This document shows positions 40,864 to 48,890 of a stretch of DNA of 48,890 nt, one piece after another. The notes beneath the pieces were generated by a model. It saw nothing but the letters and a program-made list of their open reading frames with translations, was not told the DNA's origin and made no database searches. The stretch is from assembly GCA_949282345.1 (NCBI GenBank), contig CASDOQ010000027.1:1-48890 (forward strand), in the 5' to 3' direction. Source of the stretch: an uncultured bacterium (lineage in GTDB: Bacteria > Bacillota > Clostridia > Oscillospirales > CAG-272). Both the position numbers and the translations under genes were made by a program. Within the stretch, counting starts at the first letter, position 1. Each line of letters begins with the position of its first letter.

Positions 40864-40892
40864 ATTATACTGTTGCCTTCGGCATTTTGCAA
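40864..40892 (-). promoter_or_regulatory. Promoter of the aminotransferase gene
   Basis: TTGCAA (40887-40892), a 17-bp spacer and TATAAT (40864-40869 on the complement). Confidence 0.75.
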
Positions 40893-41018
40893 GCCTTTTC
40901 TATGATTTTTTATTTTTTCAATGAATTTTTTCGATGTACAACTTTCAAAATGCGCCTAAGGGCGGACACACATCCCGGAAAAATCAACACCGTCCGCCGG
41001 GATTTGCCCGCCCGGCAC

Positions 41019-41047
41019 TTGACAAGCCCGCGCGGGGCGGGTATAAT
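41019..41047 (+). promoter_or_regulatory. Promoter of proS
   Basis: Consensus TTGACA (41019-41024), a 17-bp GC-rich spacer and consensus TATAAT (41042-41047), 39 bp upstream of the start, which leaves no room for a T-box leader. Confidence 0.9.
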
Positions 41048-41086
41048 AATCATAATTCTATTTTACGTCTTACATGGGAGTTCTTT

Positions 41087-42526
41087 ATGGCAAACAATGA
41101 AAAACTGGTGGATCAGATCACCTCGATGGACGAGGATTTTGCGAAATGGTATACTGACATCTGCAAAAAAGCCGATCTGATCGATTATTCCAGCGTCAAG
41201 GGATGTATGATTATCCGTCCCTACGGCTACGCAATTTGGGAAAACATCCAGCGTATTCTTGACACACGTTTCAAGGAACTGGGGCATGAGAACGTCTATA
41301 TGCCGCTCTTCATTCCCGAATCTCTCCTCGAGAAAGAAAAGGATCACGTGGCCGGGTTTGCCCCCGAGGTGGCCTGGGTCACCATGGGCGGGAACGAACG
41401 TCTCACCGAGCGGCTCTGCGTCCGCCCGACCTCCGAGACGCTTTTCTGCGAGCATTACGCCAACATCATCCGTTCTTACCGCGACCTGCCGAAGCTCTAC
41501 AACCAATGGTGCAGCGTCGTCCGCTGGGAAAAGACGACCCGGCCCTTCCTGCGCAGCCGCGAGTTCCTCTGGCAGGAGGGACACACCATGCACGCCACCG
41601 CCGAGGAAGCGCGCGCGGAGACCGTGCAGATGCTGAACGTCTATGCCGACTTTCACGAAAAGGACCTGGCGATCCCCGTCGTCAAGGGATGCAAAACGCC
41701 GAGCGACAAGTTTGCCGGTGCAGAGGATACTTACGCGATCGAAGCCCTGATGCATGACGGAAAATGCCTCCAGGCGGCCACCTCCCACTATTTCGGGAAC
41801 GGATTTGCCAAGGCTTTCGATATCACCTTTACCACCAAAGAAAACACCGTGGCGCACCCCTACCAGACCTCGTGGGGATGCACGACGCGTATGATCGGCG
41901 GGATCATCATGACCCACGGCGACGATAACGGCCTCGTTCTGCCGCCGGCCGTTGCCCCCATTCAGGTCATTATCGTTCCGATCGCCCAACATAAACCCGG
42001 CGTATTGGAAGAAGCCGAAAAAATCCGCGCGATCCTTGCCGACGCCGGCATCCGCGTCCGCGTCGATGACTCCGAGGAAACGCCCGGCTGGAAGTTTGCC
42101 GAATACGAAATGAAGGGCGTTCCGCTCCGTCTGGAGATCGGCCCGCGCGACATGGAAAACCGCCAGTGCGTCCTCGTCACCCGTTATAACCGCGAAAAGA
42201 GCATTGCTCCGCTGGAGGGGATTGCCGACACGGTCAAGGAAAAATTGCAGGCCGCCCACGACGGGATGTACAAAAAGGCGCTTGAAAACCGGATCCGCCG
42301 CACCTACGACTGCCACACACTGGAAGAGATCAGCGAAGCGCTGAAAAACGGCGACGGATTCGTGCGTGCCATGTGGTGCGGAGACGAAGCCTGCGAGGAT
42401 CGCGTAAAAGAAGTCACCGGGGTCGGCTCGCGCTGTATCCCGCTGGAGCAGGAAAAACTCAGCGACCGTTGCGTCTGCTGCGGAAAACCCGCCAAATCAC
42501 TGGTATATTGGGGAAAAGCCTACTGA
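41087..42526 (+). CDS. proS: Prolyl-tRNA synthetase, archaeal/eukaryal type
   Basis: A 479-residue class II synthetase. It lacks the roughly 180-residue editing insertion of bacterial-type ProRS and carries the extra C-terminal zinc-binding domain ('CGDEAC' and CVCCG, ending in Tyr) of the ProS3 type. Motif 2 '[20 protein letters not shown]' and 'HTMHAT' are intact; motif 3 is near 'EIGPRDME'. GGGAG is 6 bp before the start. This ProRS type is common in Clostridia. The next gene may be read from the same promoter. Confidence 0.96.
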   Translation: MANNEKLVDQITSMDEDFAKWYTDICKKADLIDYSSVKGCMIIRPYGYAIWENIQRILDTRFKELGHENVYMPLFIPESLLEKEKDHVAGFAPEVAWVTMGGNERLTERLCVRPTSETLFCEHYANIIRSYRDLPKLYNQWCSVVRWEKTTRPFLRSREFLWQEGHTMHATAEEARAETVQMLNVYADFHEKDLAIPVVKGCKTPSDKFAGAEDTYAIEALMHDGKCLQAATSHYFGNGFAKAFDITFTTKENTVAHPYQTSWGCTTRMIGGIIMTHGDDNGLVLPPAVAPIQVIIVPIAQHKPGVLEEAEKIRAILADAGIRVRVDDSEETPGWKFAEYEMKGVPLRLEIGPRDMENRQCVLVTRYNREKSIAPLEGIADTVKEKLQAAHDGMYKKALENRIRRTYDCHTLEEISEALKNGDGFVRAMWCGDEACEDRVKEVTGVGSRCIPLEQEKLSDRCVCCGKPAKSLVYWGKAY

Positions 42527-42602
42527 TCTTCCGAAGTTTCGTCATGGCGGCGGGTTCTTGGCAAAAAGCCGCCGCCAAGCGGCAGTCCTCCCCCGCCGCC
42601 CA

Positions 42603-42657
42603 AAGCAAGACCGCACCGCGTCCCTGAAGCAAGACCGCACCGCGTCTCTGAAGCAAG
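42603..42657. repeat. 24-bp tandem repeat upstream of the BirA-like gene
   Basis: Two copies of a 24-bp unit beginning AAGCAAGACCGCACCGCG (42603-42626, 42627-42650) differ at one base, followed by a partial third (42651-42657). It ends 22 bp before the start codon. Confidence 0.85.
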
Positions 42658-42679
42658 TGCGAAAACGAAAGGAGACCGT

Positions 42680-43483
42680 ATGGCATCAAGGATCACCACC
42701 ACACGATCGCCGCAAGGGCGGCTTCTGACCGTTGAGCATATTGCAAAGACCGATTCTACGGAGGAACTGCTCCGCAAAGTCGCGCAGTGTGAAGGAAGCG
42801 ACGGCTACATTCTGTACGCAGACGTCTTGGAGCCGCCTCCGCCCGATATGCCTCCCCCAAAACACAAAGAGGACGGAATGCTCGCCATGAGCATCCTTCT
42901 GCGTCCCCCAGTTTCGCTGACCGAACCGGCCATACTTTCCGTTGCCGGTTCGCTTGCACTTTCACGGGTCGTGCGGCGCTTCTCCTCACTCCCGGTCGGC
43001 ATCCGTTGGCCGAGCGATCTGTTCTGCGGCAGGCATCGGATCGGGAGCGTCTCGGTCAGCGGAGATCGGCGTCCCGGAGGCTCTTTCCGCTTTGCCATCG
43101 TCACCTTTTTCCTTCGGATCTCCGCCCCCGCATTTGCCGAGCCGCTCCAAAAAATCGTGCAGAACGTCTTTTCCCCCGTCCGCTTTACGCAAGCCGAGAG
43201 AATGGCCGCCTCGCTGATCCATGAATTTTTTTCTCTCTATGAAACCCTCGGTGACCGCCTCTTCCTCGACGAGTACCGGGAGCAGTCGCTCCTGCATGGG
43301 AAGCGGGTTTCGGTCTGGCATCGAGAACGGCGCGTGCGCGCAACCGTCATCGGGATCAATGACGACGCGTGTCTGATCGTGGCTCCGCGCGGGGGAGGCA
43401 GTTTCCTCCTCCACACGCGGGAAGAACTGATCCTGCACGGTCATCCGAAGACCCCGCCGCCAAATCCGGAAAAGCCCGCATAG
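42680..43483 (+). CDS. Degenerate biotin-ligase-like protein
   Basis: A 267-residue protein that aligns by eye with BirA at 20049-20837 over its whole length: 'AKTDSTEELL' with 'DDLPSTNTYL', 'MLAMSILLRP' with 'GLYLSFLLRR', 'GIRWPSDLFCGRHRIGSVSVSG' (in two parts) with 'GIKWVNDLFLGERKICGILTEG', and 'FLDEYREQSLLHGKRV' with 'FLREYRRRSILLGREV'. Yet the adenylate loop GRGRRG is replaced by a Pro-rich stretch (PPPPDMPPP) and KWxND has become RWPSD (109-113), losing the catalytic lysine. The frame is intact with AAAGGAG 5 bp upstream, so it looks like a retained pseudo-enzyme. Biotin ligation is not expected. Confidence 0.7.
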   Translation: MASRITTTRSPQGRLLTVEHIAKTDSTEELLRKVAQCEGSDGYILYADVLEPPPPDMPPPKHKEDGMLAMSILLRPPVSLTEPAILSVAGSLALSRVVRRFSSLPVGIRWPSDLFCGRHRIGSVSVSGDRRPGGSFRFAIVTFFLRISAPAFAEPLQKIVQNVFSPVRFTQAERMAASLIHEFFSLYETLGDRLFLDEYREQSLLHGKRVSVWHRERRVRATVIGINDDACLIVAPRGGGSFLLHTREELILHGHPKTPPPNPEKPA

Positions 43484-43802
43484 CGACCGCCGGAACCACA
43501 TGCATTCCCCGCGATCCACAGAAAGGATCCGAAACACCAAAAGACGAATGGGGGATGCCCCCCTTCGGAATCTACCGCACCGACCGGTGCGGTTTTTCTT
43601 TTTCCCCCGGGATCCGCAGGGGATGCCCGGCATCGACACGAAGTCCTGCCTTCCCGCGTGTTGCGCTATTTTCCATCCGCGCACAGGATCATATCGCAGT
43701 CCCGGGACATGAAAAGCCTCCTTCCGGCATATATTGTCTTACATTGTCTGTACGTTGCCGGCGTCGTCCGGCAGATTTTCCGTGTGCCGGAGGAGGAACT
43801 TT
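43484..43802. other. 319-bp gap, terminator plus unassigned sequence
   Basis: After the terminator at 43575-43603 there are about 200 bp with no gene I can support. A frame from ATG 43709 opens with a hydrophobic stretch but lacks a ribosome site and overlaps the better-supported gene at 43803. Confidence 0.5.
43575..43603 (+). terminator. Terminator of the BirA-like gene
   Basis: A 7-bp stem CCGCACC/GGTGCGG (43575-43581/43586-43592) with a 4-base loop, followed by TTTTTCTTTTT. Confidence 0.9.
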
Positions 43803-43997
43803 ATGGAGAACCGCAGGAGTATTTTTCGTGCCGTGCCGTGGAGGGCGGTCGCCGCCGCGGCCGCCTGTCTTCTGCTCTCGCTCTTTTTTTCCGTGCTCGC
43901 CTGCCGGTTATATGAAAAGATCCCGACCGACGGGATCCTCTCTTTTCTCTGCCGGGAGGAGGATATCGCCGTTTTTCTCGTCCCCCATGATCACTGA
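43803..43997 (+). CDS. Small single-span membrane protein
   Basis: A 64-residue protein with a basic N-terminus, one hydrophobic segment (about 14-36) and a short polar C-terminus ending 'FLVPHDH'. GGAGGAGG lies 6 bp upstream of the ATG, one of the stronger sites in the window. Its end overlaps the M50 protease start by 11 bp. By position it may be a partner or regulator of that protease (compare SpoIVFA/BofA with SpoIVFB), but I see no homology to those proteins. Confidence 0.6.
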   Translation: MENRRSIFRAVPWRAVAAAAACLLLSLFFSVLACRLYEKIPTDGILSFLCREEDIAVFLVPHDH

Positions 43998-44547
43998 GCT
44001 CCTCCCCTCGCTTCTGTGGGCCCTGCCGCTCTTGCTGTTTTCCACGCCCGCGGAGCTCTGTATGATTGCCTCCGCCGTTCTTCTGCATGAGGGAGGGCAC
44101 GTTGCGGCCTTGCTCTTTTTCGGGCGCGGAGCGACCCGCATCCGGGGAGAAGCAACGGGATTCCGCCTTCTCCCCCGCACCATGCTCCCATACCATCAGG
44201 AACTTCTTGCCGCACTGGCAGGGCCTGCGGCCAACCTCCTCTTTTTTCTGCTTACGGCCGGGATCTCTTCTTTTCCGATGACCGTCTTACGCGGCGTACA
44301 TCTTTTTTACGGACTCTCCAACCTGCTCCCCCTCGGCACGACCGACGGCGGGCGGGCACTCTTTGATCTGCTGGCTCTCTGTCTGCCGCTCCCGGCGGCG
44401 GAAAGGATCAGTCGGGGCGTTACGTTTTCGCTCGGCGGGATCCTCTTTTTCTCGCTTCTCTTTCTGCTGCTCGACGGGGGCGGCGCCTACGCGTTGCTCC
44501 TCCTTCTCACGCTCCTTTCCTGGCTTTTTTCCGCCCTCTCGGCATAA
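43987..44547 (+). CDS. M50 family site-2 protease, SpoIVFB-like
   Basis: A 186-residue integral membrane metalloprotease with about five hydrophobic segments. The zinc motif HEGGH (34-38) fits HExxH and follows a hydrophobic helix; 'LAGPAANLL' is the middle motif; 'NLLPLGTTDGGR' (112-123) supplies the third zinc ligand, Asp120. The small size and absence of PDZ or CBS domains match SpoIVFB rather than RseP. It overlaps the preceding small gene by 11 bp and has no ribosome site of its own, so translation is probably coupled. A role in intramembrane cleavage of pro-sigma or a similar substrate is inferred from family. Confidence 0.8.
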   Translation: MITELLPSLLWALPLLLFSTPAELCMIASAVLLHEGGHVAALLFFGRGATRIRGEATGFRLLPRTMLPYHQELLAALAGPAANLLFFLLTAGISSFPMTVLRGVHLFYGLSNLLPLGTTDGGRALFDLLALCLPLPAAERISRGVTFSLGGILFFSLLFLLLDGGGAYALLLLLTLLSWLFSALSA

Positions 44548-44616
44548 GCATGCGGGAAGGAAAAAAATACCTTCCCCGGCCGCGCGAAAAAGCCGAATAT
44601 TTTTTAAAAAAAATCA

Positions 44617-44645
44617 TTGCATTTTGTCAGGTTATTTGATATAAT
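44617..44645 (+). promoter_or_regulatory. Promoter of potABCD
   Basis: TTGCAT (44617-44622), a 17-bp spacer and TATAAT (44640-44645), 62 bp upstream of potA. Confidence 0.75.
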
Positions 44646-44707
44646 GCTATTCGATTTCTTTTCAGAAAAATATATAGAGCGAGAAAGGAGACTCAGACGA
44701 AAAGAAA

Positions 44708-45823
44708 ATGGAAAAAATCATTGAGTTAAGAGGAATTACCAAGGAGTTCGACGGAGAGCGCGTGCTCAACTCCGTCGACCTCTACATCCGGGACAACGAG
44801 TTCGTAACACTGCTCGGTCCCTCGGGCTGTGGAAAGACCACGACCCTGCGTATCATCGGCGGGTTCGTCACCCCTGATGAAGGCGAGATTTACTTTGACG
44901 GAAAAAAGATCAACGATGTCCCCCCCTACCGCCGCCAGGTAAACACTGTATTTCAGAAATACGCCTTGTTCCCTCATCTTAATGTTTATGAAAACATTGC
45001 CTTTGCACTCCGGTTGCAGAAGCGGCCGGAAGCCGAAATTTCGGAACGCGTCAAAAAAATGCTGGAACTGGTGGCCCTCAAAGGCTTTGAGCGCCGCAAC
45101 GCCACCCTGCTCTCCGGCGGACAGCAACAGCGGGTGGCCATTGCCCGCGCGCTCATCAATAACCCCCGGGTCCTGCTGTTGGACGAGCCCCTCGGCGCAC
45201 TCGATCTCAAGCTCCGCAAGGATATGCAGAACGAGCTGAAAAAAATCCAGAAGCAGACGGGGATCGCTTTCATCTACGTCACCCATGACCAGGAGGAAGC
45301 ACTCTCGATGTCGGACACCGTGGTCGTTATGGCCAACGGGGTCATCCAGCAGATCGGCACGCCGACCGATATATACAACGAACCCAAAAACGCCTTCGTG
45401 GCCGACTTTATTGGGGAAAGCAATATCCTGGACGGGATCATGCGCGAAGATTGTAAAGTTTACTTTGCACGCCATCTCTTCACCTGCGTGGACAGCGGCT
45501 TTATGAAAAACGAGCCTGTGGACGTGGTGGTGCGGCCGGAGGATGTCGACGTCGTTCCGACTGAACGCGGAATGCTGCGCGGCACGGTCACGTCCGTCAC
45601 CTTCAAAGGCGTGCATTACGAGATCATCGTGGATATCGACGGTTTTAAATGGATGATCCAGACGACCGACTTTGAGCCTGTCGGAAAGGAGATCGGACTG
45701 TATATTGAACCGGACGCCATCCATATCATGAAAAAGTCCGAGTTCTCCGGGCAATTCGGGGATTACAGCACGTTCAGCGACGAGATGGACGAGCTTTCCA
45801 ATCCCGTGCCCGAGGAGGAGTAA
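44708..45823 (+). CDS. potA: Spermidine/putrescine ABC transporter ATPase
   Basis: A 371-residue ATPase. Walker A '[12 protein letters not shown]', Q-loop, signature '[15 protein letters not shown]', Walker B '[11 protein letters not shown]' and 'THDQEEAL' are complete. A C-terminal TOBE domain (about 280-350) is typical of PotA/MalK-type ATPases. The only clear ribosome site (AAAGGAG, 44684-44690) lies 17 bp from this ATG, longer than usual, but the conserved N-terminus begins here. First gene of a four-gene operon. Confidence 0.95.
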   Translation: MEKIIELRGITKEFDGERVLNSVDLYIRDNEFVTLLGPSGCGKTTTLRIIGGFVTPDEGEIYFDGKKINDVPPYRRQVNTVFQKYALFPHLNVYENIAFALRLQKRPEAEISERVKKMLELVALKGFERRNATLLSGGQQQRVAIARALINNPRVLLLDEPLGALDLKLRKDMQNELKKIQKQTGIAFIYVTHDQEEALSMSDTVVVMANGVIQQIGTPTDIYNEPKNAFVADFIGESNILDGIMREDCKVYFARHLFTCVDSGFMKNEPVDVVVRPEDVDVVPTERGMLRGTVTSVTFKGVHYEIIVDIDGFKWMIQTTDFEPVGKEIGLYIEPDAIHIMKKSEFSGQFGDYSTFSDEMDELSNPVPEEE

Positions 45824-45826
45824 GCG

Positions 45827-46642
45827 ATGCGCGCCGGATCCCTGCGGCGTTCTGTCGCCGCCGCCCCGCACCTCGTGTGGAGCGTCCTGTTCATCATCGC
45901 GCCCTTCCTCTTCATCCTTTACTACTCTTTCACCGATAAGGACGGTTCCTTTTCCTTTTCCAACATCGCCGACCTCTTTACGTGGGACTATCTTTCGATT
46001 TTCCTGCGGTCGATCTCCTTCGCGGTAATTGCCACTTTCATCTGCCTGCTGATCGCCTATCCACTGGCTTATGCCCTTTCGAGAATGAAGGCGCACACGC
46101 AGGGCGTGCTGATCATGCTGATCATGCTCCCCATGTGGATGAACCTGCTCATCCGCACCTACTGCTGGATGAACCTCTTGGAAACCAACGGCCTGATCAA
46201 CACGCTCCTCGGCACCGACATTACCTTCCTCGGCACCGGCGGCGCCGTTGTCCTCGGGATGGTCTATAACTTCCTGCCGTATATGGTTCTGCCGATCTGC
46301 ACGGTCATATCCAAGATCGACAAATCATTGCTTGATGCAGCGGACGACCTCGGTTGCAGTCCTGTACGGACGGTCGTCAAGGTCGTGCTTCCCCTCAGTC
46401 TCTCGGGAGTCATCTCCGGGATAACGATGGTCTTCGTCCCTTCGATCTCAACCTTCTATATCTCTCAGAAAATGGGCGGAGGAAGCTTTGATCTCATCGG
46501 CGATACGATCGAGCGGCAATTCATGGCCAACACGAACTACAATATGGGAGCGGCTCTTTCGCTCATTCTGATGATCATCGTGCTGATCAGTATGGCTGTC
46601 ATGAACCGCTTCGGTAATGAGGAAGGAGAGATCATCGCATGA
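45827..46642 (+). CDS. potB: Spermidine/putrescine ABC transporter permease PotB
   Basis: A 271-residue permease with six hydrophobic segments. The EAA-type coupling loop reads 'AADDLGCSPVRTVVKVVLPL'. The N-terminal 'SVLFIIAPFLFILYYSF' is typical of PotB. It starts 3 bp after potA with GGAGGAG inside the end of potA, and its stop overlaps the potC start as ATGA, so the genes are translationally coupled. Confidence 0.93.
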   Translation: MRAGSLRRSVAAAPHLVWSVLFIIAPFLFILYYSFTDKDGSFSFSNIADLFTWDYLSIFLRSISFAVIATFICLLIAYPLAYALSRMKAHTQGVLIMLIMLPMWMNLLIRTYCWMNLLETNGLINTLLGTDITFLGTGGAVVLGMVYNFLPYMVLPICTVISKIDKSLLDAADDLGCSPVRTVVKVVLPLSLSGVISGITMVFVPSISTFYISQKMGGGSFDLIGDTIERQFMANTNYNMGAALSLILMIIVLISMAVMNRFGNEEGEIIA

Positions 46643-47481
46643 GCAAAACACTTTCACGCATCTGGACGGCGCTGGTCCTTCTCTTTCTCTACGCACCGAT
46701 CCTTATTATGATCTTCTTCTCCTTCAATGCCGGGAAAAGCCTTTCGGTCTTCTCGGGCTTCTCGCTCGACTGGTACCGTCAGCTCTTCACCCGGAGCGAA
46801 GTCATGGAGGCGCTGAAAAATACACTGATCTTAGCCGTCCTTTCCTCAATCATCGCTACGTTGATCGGAACGGCAGCGGCCGTGGGCATCTCCAAGATGC
46901 GCAATAGATATGTAAAGAATGCTGTACTTTCCGTCTCGGAAGTGCCGATGATGAACCCGGACATCGTGACCGGTATCTCGCTTGCCCTGCTCTTCACCTT
47001 CGTGATGACGATGCTGGGGCTCAAGAGCGTTTTCGGCTTTTGGACGGTGCTCATCGCCCACGTGACCTTCAACCTCCCCTACGTCATCCTTTCGGTCTTA
47101 CCGAAGATCCGGCAGATGGATAAGCATCTGCCCGAGGCGGCACTCGATCTCGGATGCACGCCTCTCCAGTCCTTTTTCAAGGTGGAACTGCCCGCCATTC
47201 TGCCCGGCATTTTCAGCGGGCTCGTCATGGCCTTTACCCTCTCGCTTGACGACTTTGTCATCAGTTATTTCAACACCGAGGATTTCCAGACCCTTCCGAT
47301 CGTGATCTACGGAATGACAAAGCGGACCGTCACGCCCGATATGTATGCCCTCTCCACCCTGATCTTCGGTACGGTACTCCTACTCCTCATCCTCTCCAAT
47401 CTGCTCAGCGCCCGGAACGAGAACAAAAGACTCCGCCTTACCCCCGGTGGAAAGAAGAAAAAGAAGGAGGTCGGGAGATGA
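46639..47481 (+). CDS. potC: Spermidine/putrescine ABC transporter permease PotC
   Basis: A 280-residue permease with six hydrophobic segments and the coupling loop 'AALDLGCTPLQSFFKVELPA', followed by 'GIFSGLVMAFTLSLDDFVIS', a PotC hallmark. The C-terminus is Lys-rich. Starts and stops overlap potB and potD by 4 bp each (ATGA). Confidence 0.93.
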   Translation: MSKTLSRIWTALVLLFLYAPILIMIFFSFNAGKSLSVFSGFSLDWYRQLFTRSEVMEALKNTLILAVLSSIIATLIGTAAAVGISKMRNRYVKNAVLSVSEVPMMNPDIVTGISLALLFTFVMTMLGLKSVFGFWTVLIAHVTFNLPYVILSVLPKIRQMDKHLPEAALDLGCTPLQSFFKVELPAILPGIFSGLVMAFTLSLDDFVISYFNTEDFQTLPIVIYGMTKRTVTPDMYALSTLIFGTVLLLLILSNLLSARNENKRLRLTPGGKKKKKEVGR

Positions 47482-48746
47482 AAAAGCTGAAAAAAGTCCT
47501 CGCACTTCTGCTTCTTGCCGCGTTGCTCTCCGCCCTTCTCCTCCCGCTTTCTTCGTGCGGAGAGCCTACGGAAAAGCTCTACCTCTATAACTGGGGAGAA
47601 TATATGCCCCTCGGTACAGACGGCTCCGAAAACGTTCTCGAACTTTTTGAAGCCTATTACGAAGAGACCTACGGGAAAAAGATCGAGGTCGTCTATTCCA
47701 TCTTTTCTTCCAACGAAGAGATGTATGCGAAATTACAGAACGGCTCCTCCAAGATCGATCTCGTCATCCCGTCGGACTATATGGTGGAGCGGCTGATCGC
47801 CGAGGACCGCCTCGCCCCCCTCCACTATGAAAATATCCCGCATTACGACAACATCGCCGAAGAATACCGGGATTTCTATTACGACCGCGGGGGGCTGTAT
47901 TCGATTCCCTACACCGTTTCGTACGTCGGGCTGATCTACGACGTTTCGATCGAAGACGAGATCACCGACGAAAACGGCGATATCAGCTGGCGTTGCCTGT
48001 GGGATCCGCGCTTTGCCGGTCGGATCCTGAACTTCAACAACTCCCGTGACGCTTTCGGGATCGCGCAGTATATCCTCAGTTACGAAAACGGTTGCACCAC
48101 GCCGGAAGACAACTACGTGAACACCACGGATCCTGCGCGCTGGGATGCCGCGCTCGAGCTTCTGCAGGAGCAGAAGCCGTTGGTGCAGGCCTATGTGATG
48201 GACGAGGTCTTCAATAAGATGGAAAGCGGGGCGGCCGTCCTGGCTCCCTACTACGTCGGAGACTTCTACACCATGCAGGAAGAAAACGAGGATCTGCGTT
48301 TTGCCTATCCGAAGGAAGGGACGAACTGCTTTGGGGATGCCCTTTGCATTCCGAAAAACGCGCAGAATCAGACGGCGGCCGAACGCTTTATCGATTTCAC
48401 CCTGATGACCGACGCCGTGATCGACGGAGAAAGCTACAACATCGCCAAAGAGATCGCCGAGTACATCTGTTACGGCACGCCGAACCGTGCCGTGCTCGAG
48501 GACGAAGAATACGAGTTTTTTGAGGACGAACTTCTTTATCCCGAAGAAGACGCCTTCACCAGCTATTTCTTCCATAACCTCGACCCCGATACGCTTAACT
48601 ACCAGAACAGCCTGTGGGAACAGCTGAAGATCGAAAGCAGCGGAGATCTTGCCATCTATATCACGGCAGGATCCATCGTGGGCGTATTGGTAGCGGTTTC
48701 GGTACTCCTGTACGTCCGGCGGAAAAAGCGCGAAAAATTCTATTGA
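47478..48746 (+). CDS. potD: Polyamine-binding lipoprotein PotD with C-terminal anchor
   Basis: A 422-residue solute-binding protein. The lipobox LSSC places the lipidated cysteine at 27. 'LYNWGEYMP' begins the mature domain, and 'DLVIPSDYMVERLI', 'IPYTVSYVGLIYD' and 'FIDFTLM' are typical of PotD/PotF. Oddly, residues about 391-413 form a second hydrophobic segment ('AGSIVGVLVAVSVLLYV') followed by RRKKREK, so the protein appears anchored at both ends. GGAGG lies inside the end of potC. The polyamine substrate is inferred from family. Confidence 0.93.
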   Translation: MKKLKKVLALLLLAALLSALLLPLSSCGEPTEKLYLYNWGEYMPLGTDGSENVLELFEAYYEETYGKKIEVVYSIFSSNEEMYAKLQNGSSKIDLVIPSDYMVERLIAEDRLAPLHYENIPHYDNIAEEYRDFYYDRGGLYSIPYTVSYVGLIYDVSIEDEITDENGDISWRCLWDPRFAGRILNFNNSRDAFGIAQYILSYENGCTTPEDNYVNTTDPARWDAALELLQEQKPLVQAYVMDEVFNKMESGAAVLAPYYVGDFYTMQEENEDLRFAYPKEGTNCFGDALCIPKNAQNQTAAERFIDFTLMTDAVIDGESYNIAKEIAEYICYGTPNRAVLEDEEYEFFEDELLYPEEDAFTSYFFHNLDPDTLNYQNSLWEQLKIESSGDLAIYITAGSIVGVLVAVSVLLYVRRKKREKFY

Positions 48747-48755
48747 GCCAAAAAA

Positions 48756-48890
48756 GGGGCTGAGTCAAATTGATTTTTTGGCTCAGCCTTATGTTATGGA
48801 TTAACAAAAACACTCGCCGTTCTTTTGGAATAACGAGTGTTTCTTTATGCAAGGTGCCAGTTATTTGGAATTAATTCCCAAATTTGACTC
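48756..48890. mobile_element. Inverted-repeat element (MITE-like or IS end), cut by window edge
   Basis: GAGTCAAATT (48762-48771) is matched by its exact reverse complement as the last ten bases of the window (48881-48890). The left arm is preceded by GGGGCT. Inside are a local hairpin GGCTGAG/CTCAGCC (48758-48764/48782-48788) and a 9-bp stem AAACACTCG/CGAGTGTTT (48808-48816/48834-48842). No coding frame is visible. The layout matches a roughly 140-bp non-autonomous element. The first hairpin could also terminate potABCD. Confidence 0.6.

Noticed and set aside
43709..43915. Alternative small membrane protein starting at 43709
   Set aside because: It has no ribosome site, becomes Arg-rich halfway, and overlaps the better-supported gene starting at 43803.

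Overview
The window looks like a chromosomal stretch from an uncultured, GC-rich Clostridia-type Firmicute, probably a gut or rumen Oscillospirales-like lineage. The support is: strong AGGAGG ribosome sites; consensus TTGACA/TATAAT promoters in a GC-rich background; a MecA-family adaptor; the archaeal/eukaryal-type ProRS; DUF554 and TauE/SafE membrane proteins; zinc-ribbon proteins typical of Clostridia; and lipoproteins with Thr-rich linkers, one with BspA-type leucine-rich repeats. Taxonomy is an inference from gene content only. I saw no tRNA, rRNA, CRISPR array, phage gene or transposase gene.

Layout. 1-3.5 kb, minus strand: a CBM9-like lipoprotein, TcdA and an ECF transporter S component. 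3.5-15.9 kb, minus strand: the transcription/translation core, rpoB-rpoC from one promoter and rpsL-rpsG-fusA-tuf from a second. No rplKAJL genes precede rpoB. 16.1-19.9 kb: an AraC-type regulator divergent from two unrelated alpha-galactosidases (GH4, then GH27) and a small zinc-ribbon gene. 20-24.2 kb: BirA, a DUF554 protein, an LRR lipoprotein, a 437-bp gene-free stretch holding a nested palindrome, and a MecA-like adaptor. 24.4-26.7 kb, minus strand: CysS and a TauE/SafE exporter split into two half-genes. 26.8-32.9 kb, plus strand: FtsK, a DJ-1 family protein, a GNAT protein, 5-formyl-THF cyclo-ligase and a zinc-ribbon protein, probably read together. 33-36.6 kb: a cell-wall amidase divergent from a TtcA-like thiolase of tRNA, then LigA. 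36.8-39.3 kb: an intracellular clan GH-A glycosidase divergent from a second AraC-type regulator. 39.5-42.5 kb: an aminotransferase divergent from ProS. 42.7-44.5 kb: a degenerate BirA paralogue, a small membrane protein and an M50 (SpoIVFB-like) protease. 44.7-48.7 kb: a potABCD polyamine importer with translationally coupled genes. The window ends inside what looks like a small inverted-repeat mobile element.

How the genes fit together. Most genes are housekeeping. The accessory content is two small AraC-regulated glycoside units, each with a regulator transcribed away from intracellular enzymes and no transporter of its own, plus two surface lipoproteins. The items most worth a second look are: the 153-bp 'onion' palindrome at 23170-23322, in which three 9-mers pair with their complements in nested order around small hairpins; the BirA-like protein at 42680-43483, which keeps the fold but has lost both signature motifs of biotin ligase; the rpoC ribosome site buried in a hairpin; PotD with both a lipobox and a C-terminal membrane anchor; and the inverted-repeat element at the right edge.
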